Shown here one piece after another: positions 38,401-46,371 of a stretch of DNA of 64,000 nt. The stretch is from contig JADJQY010000001.1 of the NCBI GenBank assembly GCA_016712505.1, positions 372,001 through 436,000 on the forward strand, written 5' to 3'. This DNA comes from Candidatus Eiseniibacteriota bacterium (GTDB taxonomy: Bacteria > Eisenbacteria > RBG-16-71-46 > CAIMUX01). The translations under genes and the position numbers were made by a program. Below the pieces are notes generated by a model. That model did not search any database, had not been told where the DNA came from, and saw only the letters and a list, made by a program, of their open reading frames with translations. How positions within the stretch are numbered: the first letter of the stretch is position 1; the number at the start of each line of letters is the position of its first letter.

Positions 38401-38473
38401 GGCCGGGGTCTACTACTTCCGACTCTCCACCGGTAGCGAGGAGGCGACCGGCAAGCTGGTTCGTCTGCGCTAG
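35450..38473 (+). CDS. Giant FG-GAP surface protein with triplicated domain and sorting module
   Basis: The 1007-residue protein has a signal peptide (about 1-22). Residues about 35-370 are seven FG-GAP/VCBS-type repeats with calcium-loop motifs such as DLNGDGQADL and DWNGDGRTDV, likely a beta-propeller. Three near-identical domains of about 173 residues follow (about 380-550, 552-722 and 725-896), each starting with NGDFSDGLIPGSMPGG or a close variant and ending with FVSWGQIDDICI; they look like galactose-binding-type jelly rolls. The chain ends with a FlgD/Por tail (AELTIYDINGARVHR, PAGVYYFRLSTG). Expected to be surface-exposed or secreted, perhaps in carbohydrate binding or adhesion. Confidence 0.88.
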   Translation: MRPIVMALTLLSLHLASLALATPPVLLNRTDYAAGTGPWSTASDDLNGDGQADLAITDYGGNALAILIGNGAGGFAAPVTYATGTNPVSVAIGYLNLDSNPDLVVCNWSQSSFSVFLGTGGGAFAPKVDYATASTRPISGHLADLDGNGTLDLVMALRNTGQVEVRLGDGAGGFGGSNLYSTGAVSFPYAIALADLNNDAALDLAVGSDVVSNTVTILLGNGTGGFGAATPFTVGSQPSAVALGDLNGDGAADLVATGQNAATVSLLLGNGAGGFGPKTDFAVGAAPFSVAVGDLNLDGLADLAVANATGNTVSVLRGNGAGSFDPSIDFAVAAAPRLLTLNDWNGDGRTDVAVPSATTNVVSVLINDTDPPASFCPESVVANGDFSDGLIPGSMPGGAVDQWSLLTQSPQVVTDGCAAPGAMQMWGNQVVGESIQQQLPGAGFVAGKTYRISVCYRWLDNNPILPQYVRFRLAAASSAPGSYPPPGGYAVIGITPNTSSTFWTSYTFPDWTPTVNASWITVNPENDSFANDGNFVSWGQIDDICIQEVGCDGVANGDFTDGLVPGSMPGGGAVDQWSQLTQTPQVVTDGCEAPGAMQMWGNQVVGESIKQSLPGLGFQAGRTYRVTVCYRWLDNNPILPQYVRFRLAASGPAPTNYPPLGGYAVIGVTPNTSNTNWTTYTFPDWTPTSNAYWITVNPENDSFANDGNFVSWGQIDDICIEELPCAKVSNPHFTEGLIPGSMPFGAVDDWSVLTASPQVVTDGCGESGALQMWGNLVVGESVQQTLPGVGFQVGHTYSVSVCYRWLDNNPNLPQYVRMRLSAPTSAPAAYPPVGGYPVIGVTPNTSNTNWTTYTFPNWTCTANSGYITINPENDSTANDGNFVSWGLIDDICIQDVTPPNPVLVSEEPLGPTRSGNLRYLGNGPNPTSGEVAIRFAVARPAAAELTIYDINGARVHRTRSALLPGGYHQMIWNGTTDGGPNLAPAGVYYFRLSTGSEEATGKLVRLR
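36590..38137 (+). repeat. Three tandem coding repeats of about 520 bases
   Basis: Units start near 36590, 37109 and 37631 (spacing 519 and 522 bases) inside the FG-GAP gene. Units 1 and 2 are closest, with long shared words such as GAMQMWGNQVVGESI and NPENDSFANDGNFVSWGQI. The third is slightly more diverged (SNPHFTEGL, NPENDSTANDGNFVSWGLI). Confidence 0.85.
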
Positions 38474-38499
38474 TCGGTCGAACCGGAGCGATATCCAGT

Positions 38500-38541
38500 A
38501 CGCCCGGAGCGCAGAGACCAGCGCTCCGGGCGTGTTTTTTT
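38500..38541 (+). terminator. Strong rho-independent terminator of the FG-GAP gene
   Basis: A perfect 13-pair stem ACGCCCGGAGCGC/GCGCTCCGGGCGT with an eight-base loop is followed by G and seven T (38535-38541). The last T is also the first base of the convergent ABC gene's stop codon. Confidence 0.92.
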
Positions 38542-39299
38542 CAGAGAACCCGGGCGAGGAACACCCGGGTTCGTTCCTCACGGGGTGCCCCGAAGAGCTG
38601 CTCCGGCGCACCGACCTCGACCAGCTTCCCCTGATCGAGGAAGCAGACCTGGTGAGCGACCTCGCGGGCGAACCCCATCTCGTGGGTGACGATGAGCATG
38701 GTCATGCCCTCTCGCGCGAGAGCGCGGATCACATCGAGCACCTCGGAGATCTTCTCTGGGTCGAGCGCGGAGGTGGGCTCGTCGAACAGGAGCACCTTCG
38801 GCCTCATGCAGAGGGCGCGCGCGATGGCGACGCGCTGTTGCTCGCCGCCGGAGAGCTGAGCGGGAAAGCGGAACTCCTTCCCGGCGAGTCCCACCTTGCG
38901 GAGCAACTCCCGGGCTTCGGGTTCGACCTCGGCCCTGGGGCGGCGGCGGACGATGGTCGGAGCGAGGCAGAGGTTGTCGATGACCGTGAGGTGAGCGAAA
39001 AGGTTGAACTGCTGGAAGACCATTCCGCACTCCGCCCGGACCTGGTCGAGATTCCGGGCCGCGTGGTCGAGAGGAATGCCGTCGAGCAAGATACGGCCGG
39101 AGTCCATCCGCTCCAGGCCGTTGAGCATCCGCAGGATGGTCGACTTCCCGGATCCGGAGGGGCCGATCAGGGCGGTGACGGTGCCGTCCGGAACCTCGAA
39201 GGCGACATCCTGCACCGAGAACTGGGGGCTGTAACGCTTGCACAGAGCCTCGACTCGAACCATCGGGTCGTCGTCGCGGCGGTGGAAGGTTCCGCTCAT
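38541..39299 (-). CDS. glnQ: Polar amino-acid ABC transporter ATPase
   Basis: The 252-residue cytoplasmic ATPase has Walker A GPSGSGKST, the Q-loop FQQFNLFAHLTV typical of the GlnQ/HisP subfamily, signature LSGGEQQR, Walker B VLLFDEPTSALDP and the His loop THEMGFA. It overlaps the permease gene by four bases (ATGA) and completes the importer with the binding protein at 39975. A first stretch of 12 residues precedes the usual start (MVRVEAL); either Met could be used. Confidence 0.93.
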   Translation of the reverse strand: MSGTFHRRDDDPMVRVEALCKRYSPQFSVQDVAFEVPDGTVTALIGPSGSGKSTILRMLNGLERMDSGRILLDGIPLDHAARNLDQVRAECGMVFQQFNLFAHLTVIDNLCLAPTIVRRRPRAEVEPEARELLRKVGLAGKEFRFPAQLSGGEQQRVAIARALCMRPKVLLFDEPTSALDPEKISEVLDVIRALAREGMTMLIVTHEMGFAREVAHQVCFLDQGKLVEVGAPEQLFGAPREERTRVFLARVL

Positions 39300-39964
39300 G
39301 AGTGGGTCTCCCGGCCGGGGATCCGGAGTCGACGTTCGAGGAGCGAGGAGAGCCGGGTGAGAGCCAGCGTCATGGCGAGGTAGAGCAGCCCGACCACGAA
39401 CCAGGTCTGAAAGTCGACGAACTTGGCCGAGGCGTAGTCGCGCCCCGCCCGCGTGAGTTCACGCAGCCCGACGACCGAAACCAATGAAGAGTCCTTGAGG
39501 CAGGAGATGAACTCGTTCATCAACGGCGGAATCACGATCCGAAACGCCTGGGGAAGGACGACGTGGCGCATGGTCTGGGGCCACGACATCCCGAGGGAAC
39601 GCGCCGCCTCCCACTGACCTTGCGGGATCGCCTCGATTCCGGCGCGGACCGATTCTCCGATGTACGCGCTATAGCAGAGGCCGATGGCGAGCACCCCGGC
39701 GACGAACTGTGGCAGGTGCAGCACCTTCCCCAGTCCGAAATAGACGAAGAAGATGATCACGAGCAACGGGACACCGCGCAGGCAGTCGACCCAGAGCCGA
39801 CCGGCGCCGCGGAGCAGCGGCTGCTTCTGGATGCGGAGCAGCCCGACCCCGATCCCCAGGAACAGCGCCAACAAGAACGAGGCGAGCGTGATCTGGATGG
39901 TCGCGGGTACGGCCGGGAGCAGGAACCGGAGGATCTCCGCGAACTGTGCCAGTTGCTCGGTCAC
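39296..39964 (-). CDS. Polar amino-acid ABC transporter permease
   Basis: A 222-residue His/Glu/Gln/Arg/opine-family permease with about five transmembrane helices. LPAVPATIQITLASFLLAL begins the family domain, and the EAA loop (EAARSLGMSWPQTMRHVVLPQAFR) that contacts the ATPase is complete. I chose the GTG at 39964, ten bases after the stop of the binding-protein gene, since the longer open frame overlaps that gene. Confidence 0.9.
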   Translation of the reverse strand: MTEQLAQFAEILRFLLPAVPATIQITLASFLLALFLGIGVGLLRIQKQPLLRGAGRLWVDCLRGVPLLVIIFFVYFGLGKVLHLPQFVAGVLAIGLCYSAYIGESVRAGIEAIPQGQWEAARSLGMSWPQTMRHVVLPQAFRIVIPPLMNEFISCLKDSSLVSVVGLRELTRAGRDYASAKFVDFQTWFVVGLLYLAMTLALTRLSSLLERRLRIPGRETHS

Positions 39965-39974
39965 GGTTGCCCGG

Positions 39975-40742
39975 TCACTTTGCGTCCGCGAATCCCCACT
40001 GGATCTCCAGCCGACCCAGTTCTCCGCCGGTGCGCAGGGCATCGATTCCACGATCCAGAGCCGCCTTGAGTGAGGCGTCCTCGAGTCGGATGGCGATCCC
40101 GTACTCCTCGTGGGTGAGTGCCTGGCCGACCAGCTTGATCGACCGGTGCTCGCGCTGGAAGATGCGCGCCGTCGGTGTGTCCGCGATCACCGCCGCCACG
40201 TTTCCGTTCTCCAGGTCTCGGAAGGCGTTCCCGATCGCATCGAACGACACGACCTCGGCCCCCGCCACCTTTCGAGCTTCCATCTCGCCGGTGGTGCCGA
40301 GCTGGACCCCGATCTTCCGCCCGCTCAGTCCGGCCAGGTCGGTCACCTCGGCTTCGTCGGCGCGGACGGCGATCGACTGCCCGGCGGAAGAGTAGGGCGT
40401 GGTGAACAGCACCTGCTCCGCCCGCTCCGGCGTGATGGTCATGGCAGAAATGATCGCGTCGTACTTCCCCGTCTTGAGCCCGGCGATGATGCCGTCGAAG
40501 GGCACGATTAGGAACTCCGCTTCCGCCCCCGTGTGCCGGGCGAGGGCCCGCATCAGATCGATGTCGAAGCCGACCGCGTCGCGGGTGGTCGGGTCGATGC
40601 TCTCGAACGGAGGGTAGGTGGCGTCGGTCCCAACCCGAAGCACCTTGGTCGACCGGACGCGGTCGAGGGTCGATTGCTCCGACTTGGAGCAGGCGGAGGC
40701 CCCAAACGCGAACAACAGCAGCACCGCCACGCCAAACTTCAT
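39975..40742 (-). CDS. Polar amino-acid ABC transporter binding lipoprotein
   Basis: A 255-residue SBP_bac_3 family protein starting behind AGGAGGGAG. The lipobox is FGASAC. The ligand-binding features LRVGTDATYPPFESID, GFDIDLMRALA and DGIIAGLKTGKYDAIISAMT are all typical of polar amino-acid binding proteins. It is first in the three-gene operon 40742-38541. The exact ligand is unknown. Confidence 0.92.
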   Translation of the reverse strand: MKFGVAVLLLFAFGASACSKSEQSTLDRVRSTKVLRVGTDATYPPFESIDPTTRDAVGFDIDLMRALARHTGAEAEFLIVPFDGIIAGLKTGKYDAIISAMTITPERAEQVLFTTPYSSAGQSIAVRADEAEVTDLAGLSGRKIGVQLGTTGEMEARKVAGAEVVSFDAIGNAFRDLENGNVAAVIADTPTARIFQREHRSIKLVGQALTHEEYGIAIRLEDASLKAALDRGIDALRTGGELGRLEIQWGFADAK

Positions 40743-40939
40743 GCCTATCTCCCTCCTGATCCCGGGTTGTTGCGCTGCGGCGCATGATACGGGAGGGGCT
40801 CGGTTTCGTGCCACGCGTCGTTCCGACCGGGCGAGACCGTATCTCAATGGCAGTTGGCGATTGTCAGGCGGGCGGCCAGGTAAGACACTTCATCTCAGTC
40901 CCCGGCTTGAACGGACTACCTCCAACGGAGGGTCGGGAC

Positions 40940-42144
40940 ATGTTCGGCAAACATCGCATCGACGTCGGCATCGTGGGGGAGGGCCGGTCGGGCTCTTCTC
41001 GGCGCTCCTGCTGCGGGAGCGGGGCCTCGAAGTCGAAGTGTTCGACGAGAATTGGCGCACGGCCGCACACAGCTACGCACTCGCACTGCACCCGCAGTCG
41101 CTTACCCTGCTCGACGAGGTGGGACTCGCCTCCGAGCTCATCCCACAGGGTCGAAAGATCACCCAGGTCGCGCTCTACGATGGGGAACGGCGCGAGCACG
41201 TCGTCAAGCTCGATCGCGCGGGCGGGCGCTACCCGTTCGTCCTGGTGCTCCCGCAAAGTGCGTTCGAGACCGCACTCGAGGAGCGGTTGGAAGCGCGGAA
41301 GGTGAAGGTTCACTGGAATCACCGCGTGCACGAGATCCGGCCCGCGGCGGACAGCGTCACCCTCCTGCTCGCCCGCTTGCAGAAGGAAACCAGGGGGTAC
41401 CCGATTGCCCACACCGAGTGGGTCGTGGGGAAGGAGTACCCGCTGCAGTGCAGTTTCGTGATCGGAGCCGATGGCTACAACTCGTTCACCCGGCGCTCGC
41501 TCGACCTCGGGTACGCTGATCTCGGCGGTCGGCTGCTTCTCTCCGTGTTCGAGTTCGAGACGCCGGCGGAGCTCCCGGACGAGGTGCGCGTCGTCCTGAA
41601 TCCGGAGAACACCAACGTGCTCTGGCCGATGGCGGATGGACGGTGCCGCTGGAGCTTCCAGCTCGCCGCCGATCACGCGGATGCGCTCACCCTACGCCGC
41701 CTGCACTCGCTCCTCGAGACGCGGGCCCCCTGGTTCAAGCCGCTGCCGGACGAACTGCACTGGAGTTCGGTCGTCCAGTTCGAGCATCGTCTGGCCGAGC
41801 GGTTCGGCAAGGGCCGCGTCTGGTTGGCGGGAGATGCCGCGCACCTCACCGATCCGGTGGGGGCGCAGAGCATGAACGCCGGCCTGATCGAGGCCCACAC
41901 CCTCGCGCGGTCGCTGTTCGAAGTGGCGCGCGATGGCGCGTCGGACGACATCCTCGATGACTACGGCATCGACCGTTCCCGAGAGTGGAAGCGGCTGCTT
42001 GGTCTCGGAGCGACGCTGCCTGCCTCGGAGTCGGCGACGCCGTGGGTGAATGAGCGGAGGCACCGCATCCTCGCATCGTTGCCCGCGACCGGTGGAGAAC
42101 TCGACGGGTTGTTGGGGCAACTTGGCTTGAAGCTCGCCGGCTGA
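40940..42144 (+). CDS. FAD-dependent monooxygenase (frame break near 40984)
   Basis: An ATG at 40940 behind GGAGGGTCGGG opens a Rossmann start (RIDVGIVGEG) that loses its frame at GGGCCGG (C pair at 40984-40985). One extra C gives GEGPVGLFSALLLRERG, the expected GxGxxG FAD-binding continuation, in the frame that runs to 42144. The rest is a full PheA/TfdB-type flavoprotein: SFVIGADGYNSFTRR and VWLAGDAAHLTDPVGAQSMNAG are the DG and GD motifs. The repaired length is about 401 residues. It probably hydroxylates an aromatic or related substrate. It is divergent from the amino-acid importer. Confidence 0.88.
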
Positions 42145-42203
42145 CCCTTCCAGGTCCCGCGCGGCGGGTTCTTCGGGGAGCGGATATCGCTCGAATTGAT
42201 CAC

Positions 42204-42235
42204 GGGCGCTGTGGAGCGGGGGTTCCACGGCGCCC
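42204..42235 (+). terminator. Hairpin downstream of the monooxygenase gene
   Basis: GGGCGCTGTGGA pairs with TCCACGGCGCCC (12 pairs, one G-U) around an eight-base loop, 59 bases after the stop. It is followed by TTGCTCGTAG, so the T tract is weak. Confidence 0.5.
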
Positions 42236-42361
42236 TTGCTCGTAGTTGGTGCGCGCCCACCCTTGCGGGGCCGATTCCTGCACTGGTAACTTCATTGCCC
42301 GCGCCTTCCTGATGGCAACCCAACAGCTTCGCCAGCGGCGAAGGGCAAAGGAGTCGGACCT

Positions 42362-42715
42362 ATGGGTCGTCCCGTAGTGCAGTGGCAGATGCTCTCGAGC
42401 AATCCGGACCAGATGGCAGCATTCTACGGCGCGCTGTTCGGCTGGTCGGTGGATCAAAACAATCCGATGGGTTACCGCCAGATCGATACCGGCTCCGGGC
42501 GGGGCATCGGCGGCGGGATCTGGCCGGCACCTCCCGGAGCCAAGTCCTTCGTGCAGTTGTTCGTCGAGGTCGAGGACATGGCCGCTACGGTCGAGTCGGC
42601 GGTCAAGCTCGGTGGAAAGGTCCTGTTCCCGCCGCAAAGCCTCCCGGGAGGGGAGGAGATGGCCGTGCTCCAGGATCCCGATGGAATGAGCTTCGGGGTG
42701 GTCAAACCGGCCTGA
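42362..42715 (+). CDS. VOC-superfamily (glyoxalase-like) protein
   Basis: The 117-residue protein starts behind AAAGGAG and is a single VOC/glyoxalase-bleomycin-resistance domain: VVQWQMLSSNPDQMAAFYGALFGW at the N-terminus is the typical first beta-alpha unit, and ends with DPDGMSFGVVKP. It is a small cytosolic protein whose substrate cannot be deduced. A hairpin just downstream separates it from the ABC genes. Confidence 0.9.
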   Translation: MGRPVVQWQMLSSNPDQMAAFYGALFGWSVDQNNPMGYRQIDTGSGRGIGGGIWPAPPGAKSFVQLFVEVEDMAATVESAVKLGGKVLFPPQSLPGGEEMAVLQDPDGMSFGVVKPA

Positions 42716-42742
42716 TTCTCCGGCCCCCTCGGTGACGTCGGT

Positions 42743-42773
42743 GGGTTGCTCCGAGCGAGAATCGGAGCAACCC
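42743..42773 (+). terminator. Perfect hairpin after the VOC gene
   Basis: GGGTTGCTCCGA and TCGGAGCAACCC form 12 perfect pairs with a seven-base loop, 27 bases after the VOC stop. There is no T tract. It also argues against starting the next gene at 42746. Confidence 0.55.
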
Positions 42774-42850
42774 CACGGACGAACCTCCCGTATCGACCAG
42801 CGCCGGAACCATCCGTTGGGCTTCGTAACCCGCTCCGCATCGGGGGGACC

Positions 42851-43576
42851 TTGTCGCTTCAGACCGTCACCTGGGGGTATTTGCTCCCCCTCACCTCCGC
42901 ACGAACCCTGCGACTGGCGCTGCTGGCCTCCGCGGTCTTCTTCGGCGCGGTGCTGGTGGGTCGGTCAATCGGACTCATCTCGGCGGAGATGCTCCTGAGC
43001 CTGCGCCACGGGGTGGTCGTGCCGGGGATTCCGTTTGGCGCGGCGCTACTTTCAGAACTGGCGATTCGCGAAGGGATCACCCAGCGCACGTTGCTCTACG
43101 CCTTGATCGGTCCGGTCTCCCGGCGGGAGTTGCTCATCGGCCGGACACTGCTGACTGCGGCGCAACTGGCAGTTCTCGGACTCCTGGCCAGCTGCGCGCT
43201 CCAGGTCCTCTCCGGTGCTTCGGGGGAAGGGCTCGGGCGCGAGTTGGGGGCGATCGTCGTCGGCTCGGTCGCCTACACCTCCCTCTTCGGCATCATCCAC
43301 CTGGTGTCGCGGCGGGGCCTGGTCTCGGCCATCGCACTCCATGTGATGCTGGATGATCCGATCGGTCGCCTTCCGTTCTCCATCCGGATGATCTCTCCGG
43401 CCTTCCACCTGCGAACGATGGCGGGGCTCGAGGACACCTTTCAGCTGCCGATCTCGATCGACGCGGCGGAGAGCGGGGTCCTCATCTCGACCCTCGCGTT
43501 GTTCCTCCTGAGCGGTATCGCCCTCGCGGTCTCGGCCCGGCTGTTCGAGAAGAAGCCACTCGGGGAGCTCTGCTGA
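42851..43576 (+). CDS. ABC exporter membrane subunit
   Basis: A protein of about 241 residues with six predicted transmembrane segments and no ATPase motif. The TTG start at 42851 follows GGGGGGACC and lies beyond the hairpin at 42743-42773; a longer frame exists. RTLLYALIGPVSRRELLIGRTL is the short cytoplasmic coupling loop of ABC-2 permeases. The stop shares one or more bases with the following ATPase start (TGATG). It is the first of four coupled genes (two membrane proteins, two ATPases). Confidence 0.78.
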   Translation: MSLQTVTWGYLLPLTSARTLRLALLASAVFFGAVLVGRSIGLISAEMLLSLRHGVVVPGIPFGAALLSELAIREGITQRTLLYALIGPVSRRELLIGRTLLTAAQLAVLGLLASCALQVLSGASGEGLGRELGAIVVGSVAYTSLFGIIHLVSRRGLVSAIALHVMLDDPIGRLPFSIRMISPAFHLRTMAGLEDTFQLPISIDAAESGVLISTLALFLLSGIALAVSARLFEKKPLGELC

Positions 43577-44565
43577 TGGCTACGGAGCGTCCCTTGTCCG
43601 ACCTGCGCTTCGCCGGAGGCTCCGAAGGCACTCCGCACGGCGGCGCGGAACCGTGGATCGCGGTCGAAGGGCTCCGCCTCTCCCGGGCCGGCCGCCTGAT
43701 CCTGCACGATATCTCGATCCAGTTGCGCGGCTCGGCAATCGGCCTGATCGGTGCGAACGGCGCGGGTAAGTCGACCTTCATCGGAGCGCTGCTCGGCGTG
43801 CTTCGGCCCGATTCCGGCTCCATCCGGGTCCTCGATCTCGACATTCCACGTCGCGCCCTCGAGCTTCGCACCCGCGCCGGGGTGATGGCCGAGCAGGCGG
43901 GAATCTTTCCCGGCGGATCCGGCGTGGAGGCGGTGACCTTCGCCGGGATGCTCTCGGGGCTCCCTCGTCGCGAGGCGCTGCGCCGCGCCCACCGGGCGCT
44001 CGACGCGCTCGACGTGGGGGAGGAGCGGTATCGACCCACCCGCGGCTACTCCACCGGGATGCGGCAGCGGTGCAAGCTGGGGATGGCGCTGGTCCACGAC
44101 CCCGAGGTGCTGATCCTCGATGAACCGACGGTGGGGCTTGATCCGGAAGGGCGGACCCAGTTCCTCGGACTGATTCGTGACCTGCGCGAATCCGGTCGCC
44201 GGATTCTCCTCTCGACCCACGTTCTCCACGACGCCGAGTCGGTCTGCGACGAGCTGCTGCTGATCGAGGGTGGGGCGATTGGCTACCAGGGAGCGATTTC
44301 GGCTCTGACCCAGCCGAGGAGTGGGCGCTGGCGCGCGTCCGGAGATCGCTGTGATCGCGCCTTTGCTCAGCAGTTGATCCAGGCCGGGGTCGCGGCGGTG
44401 AACGCGTTGCCGGATGGGGTCGAGTTCGAGGCGGACGATGCGGGCCTGCGCCTCTTCTGGCGCGTGGCGGCGGAGAACCAGGTCGCGGTGCGTCGATTGG
44501 GGCAGGACGGGGCGCGTCTCGAGGACGCGGTTATCGAGGCGATGGGCCATGTTCGACCAAGCTGA
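43576..44565 (+). CDS. ABC transporter ATPase
   Basis: The 329-residue ATPase has Walker A (GANGAGKST), signature (YSTGMRQRCKLGMAL, with STG in place of SGG), Walker B (VLILDEPTVGLDP) and His loop (STHVLHDAESV). The C-terminal 100 residues or so are a typical exporter ATPase tail. It partners with the membrane genes on either side. The overlap of the next start by 17 bases implies coupled translation. Confidence 0.92.
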   Translation: MATERPLSDLRFAGGSEGTPHGGAEPWIAVEGLRLSRAGRLILHDISIQLRGSAIGLIGANGAGKSTFIGALLGVLRPDSGSIRVLDLDIPRRALELRTRAGVMAEQAGIFPGGSGVEAVTFAGMLSGLPRREALRRAHRALDALDVGEERYRPTRGYSTGMRQRCKLGMALVHDPEVLILDEPTVGLDPEGRTQFLGLIRDLRESGRRILLSTHVLHDAESVCDELLLIEGGAIGYQGAISALTQPRSGRWRASGDRCDRAFAQQLIQAGVAAVNALPDGVEFEADDAGLRLFWRVAAENQVAVRRLGQDGARLEDAVIEAMGHVRPS

Positions 44566-45379
44566 CGGGCGAGCGCTGCGTGATATGCGCGGCCCGGGCG
44601 ACCCGCGCGGGGTCTCGCGTGCGCGCCTGTCCCCCACCGCGGCGCAGACCGTGGGCGCGATCGCGAGACGCGAGATCGGGCTCGCCGCCAAGCGGAAGTT
44701 GTTCCGGTTCCTCTTTCTGGTCAGTCTCCTGCCGCCGCTGGTTTTGATCATCATTCTGCTCGTGCGCCTTCTGGTCGAGCAGACCTTCGGAACGAAGCTC
44801 CCTTGGGATCCGGTCCTCCGGTTCCTGCTCATCCAGTCGGCTCCGGTGGCGTTGCTCGCGCTCAACCTCGGTACACCGTTGGTGGCGCGCGATCGGACCG
44901 AGGACGTGCTTTTCCTCTATGCCGTCCGTCCGGTGCTCCCCTGGCACTACGCGCTGGGAAAGCTGCTCGCGGTGGCCGTACCGGCCACCGGGCTGATGCT
45001 CCTGCCCGGAGTGATGATCGCGGGGTTGCGTCTCAGCGTGACCGGTGATCTGTCGTTCGAGCAGGCGTTGGTCCTGATCTCGAAGTTGGCCGTGGCGTCC
45101 GGGCTCATCGGGTGCGCCTACGCCGGGGTGACGGTCGGAGCCAGCGCGGCGGTCAAACGCGCGCGCTGGGCGCTGCTCCTTGCGGTCCTGGTCTTCGCCA
45201 TCCCCGATATCCAGAATCTGCCGATCGGACCGGCCAGCGCGGTCGAAACGCTGATCAAGGCCCTGTTTCGCGATCAGTACGGGCTGGAGTCTGCGGTGTC
45301 CGCGCTCGCCCTCGCAGCCTACGGCGCGGCCGGGTTTCTCCTGACCACGTTCCGCGTGCGGAAGGAGATGATTCCTTGA
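44549..45379 (+). CDS. ABC exporter membrane subunit
   Basis: A 276-residue permease with six to seven transmembrane helices, including FLFLVSLLPPLVLIIILLV near the start. The ATG at 44549 follows GAGGCGATGG and lies inside the end of the ATPase gene. RTEDVLFLYAVRPVLPWHYALGKL is the coupling loop. It belongs with the ATPase that follows. Confidence 0.88.
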   Translation: MFDQADGRALRDMRGPGDPRGVSRARLSPTAAQTVGAIARREIGLAAKRKLFRFLFLVSLLPPLVLIIILLVRLLVEQTFGTKLPWDPVLRFLLIQSAPVALLALNLGTPLVARDRTEDVLFLYAVRPVLPWHYALGKLLAVAVPATGLMLLPGVMIAGLRLSVTGDLSFEQALVLISKLAVASGLIGCAYAGVTVGASAAVKRARWALLLAVLVFAIPDIQNLPIGPASAVETLIKALFRDQYGLESAVSALALAAYGAAGFLLTTFRVRKEMIP

Positions 45380-46350
45380 CCAACGCCGCACAGACTCTAG
45401 CCCTGTCCTCCGGCGCGCCGGTCGCGTTGCGCGGCGCGAGCGTCTTCTACGGCGAGGTGATCGGGCTCAGCCAGGTCACCCTTGACCTGGCTCCCGGGAT
45501 CACCGGCCTGGTCGGGCCGAACGGGAGCGGCAAATCGACCCTGATGCGGGTCCTGTCCGGCCTGGTCGCGCCAGTGGAGGGAACCGTGCGCGTGCTCGGC
45601 GGAAATCCCTTCACCGACCACGCGATCCGCGGACGGATCGCGCTCGTTCCCGCTACCGAGGCGTTCTTCCGTGAGCTGTCTGGTCGCGCGAATCTCGAGG
45701 TCGCCTTCGTGATGCGCGGCCTCTCCCGCGCCGCTGCGCAGCGCGCCGCGCAGCGGGCCCTCGAGCTGTCCGGCCTGGTCGACGCTTCCGCCCGTGCCTA
45801 CGGAGCGTGGTCGCGCGGTATGCGGCAGCGGCTGAAGCTTGGTCTCGCGCTTTCCGCCGACGCCGACGTGGTCCTGCTCGATGAGCCGTTCCTGGGCGTT
45901 GATCCGCCGAGTCGAAGGGAGCTCCGGGAGTTGATCCTGTCCCTGGGGCATAGCGGCCGGACGGTGCTGGTCTCCTCCCACGTCCTGCACGAGATCGACT
46001 CGCTCACCCAGCAGGTCGGCGTACTCGCGCGCGGACGCCTCCTCGGCCTTGGCCGCGTCGATCAGCTGCTCGACACGCTCCGTGACCGTCACCCCCACCG
46101 GATCGAGGTCGACTGCGACGATCCGCGCCGCCTCGCGGTGGAGTTGATGGCGCTGCCGCATGTCCGCGAGGTGCAGGTGGTCGGGAGGCAGTCGCTCGAG
46201 TGCCTCAGCGAGGCCCCGGGCGAGGCCTACCGGGAACTCACGCAGATCGTGGCGCGCCTTGGTCTGGTGGTGCGACGGATACGGACCGTGGAGGATTCTC
46301 TCGAGACGGTCTTCGAGCAGATCACCTCGCCGGGGGCGCGGAGGTTGTAA
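45376..46350 (+). CDS. ABC transporter ATPase
   Basis: A 324-residue ATPase from a TTG at 45376 that overlaps the permease stop by four bases and follows AAGGAG. Walker A is GPNGSGKST, the signature WSRGMRQRLKLGLAL (SRG variant), Walker B VVLLDEPFLGVDP and the His loop SSHVLHEI. It is the last gene of the exporter operon. Having two different ATPases suggests two related exporters or a heterodimeric one. Confidence 0.92.
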   Translation: MTNAAQTLALSSGAPVALRGASVFYGEVIGLSQVTLDLAPGITGLVGPNGSGKSTLMRVLSGLVAPVEGTVRVLGGNPFTDHAIRGRIALVPATEAFFRELSGRANLEVAFVMRGLSRAAAQRAAQRALELSGLVDASARAYGAWSRGMRQRLKLGLALSADADVVLLDEPFLGVDPPSRRELRELILSLGHSGRTVLVSSHVLHEIDSLTQQVGVLARGRLLGLGRVDQLLDTLRDRHPHRIEVDCDDPRRLAVELMALPHVREVQVVGRQSLECLSEAPGEAYRELTQIVARLGLVVRRIRTVEDSLETVFEQITSPGARRL

Positions 46351-46371
46351 GGGCGGAGCGGCTGCGGTCGC

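Noticed and set aside
38544..38575. Inverted repeat GAACCCGGG/CCCGGGTTC as a terminator
   Set aside because: It lies inside the 3' coding end of the amino-acid ABC ATPase gene and has no T tract on the relevant strand.
43441..44865. 474-residue minus-strand open frame
   Set aside because: Shadow of the ABC ATPase gene on the plus strand.
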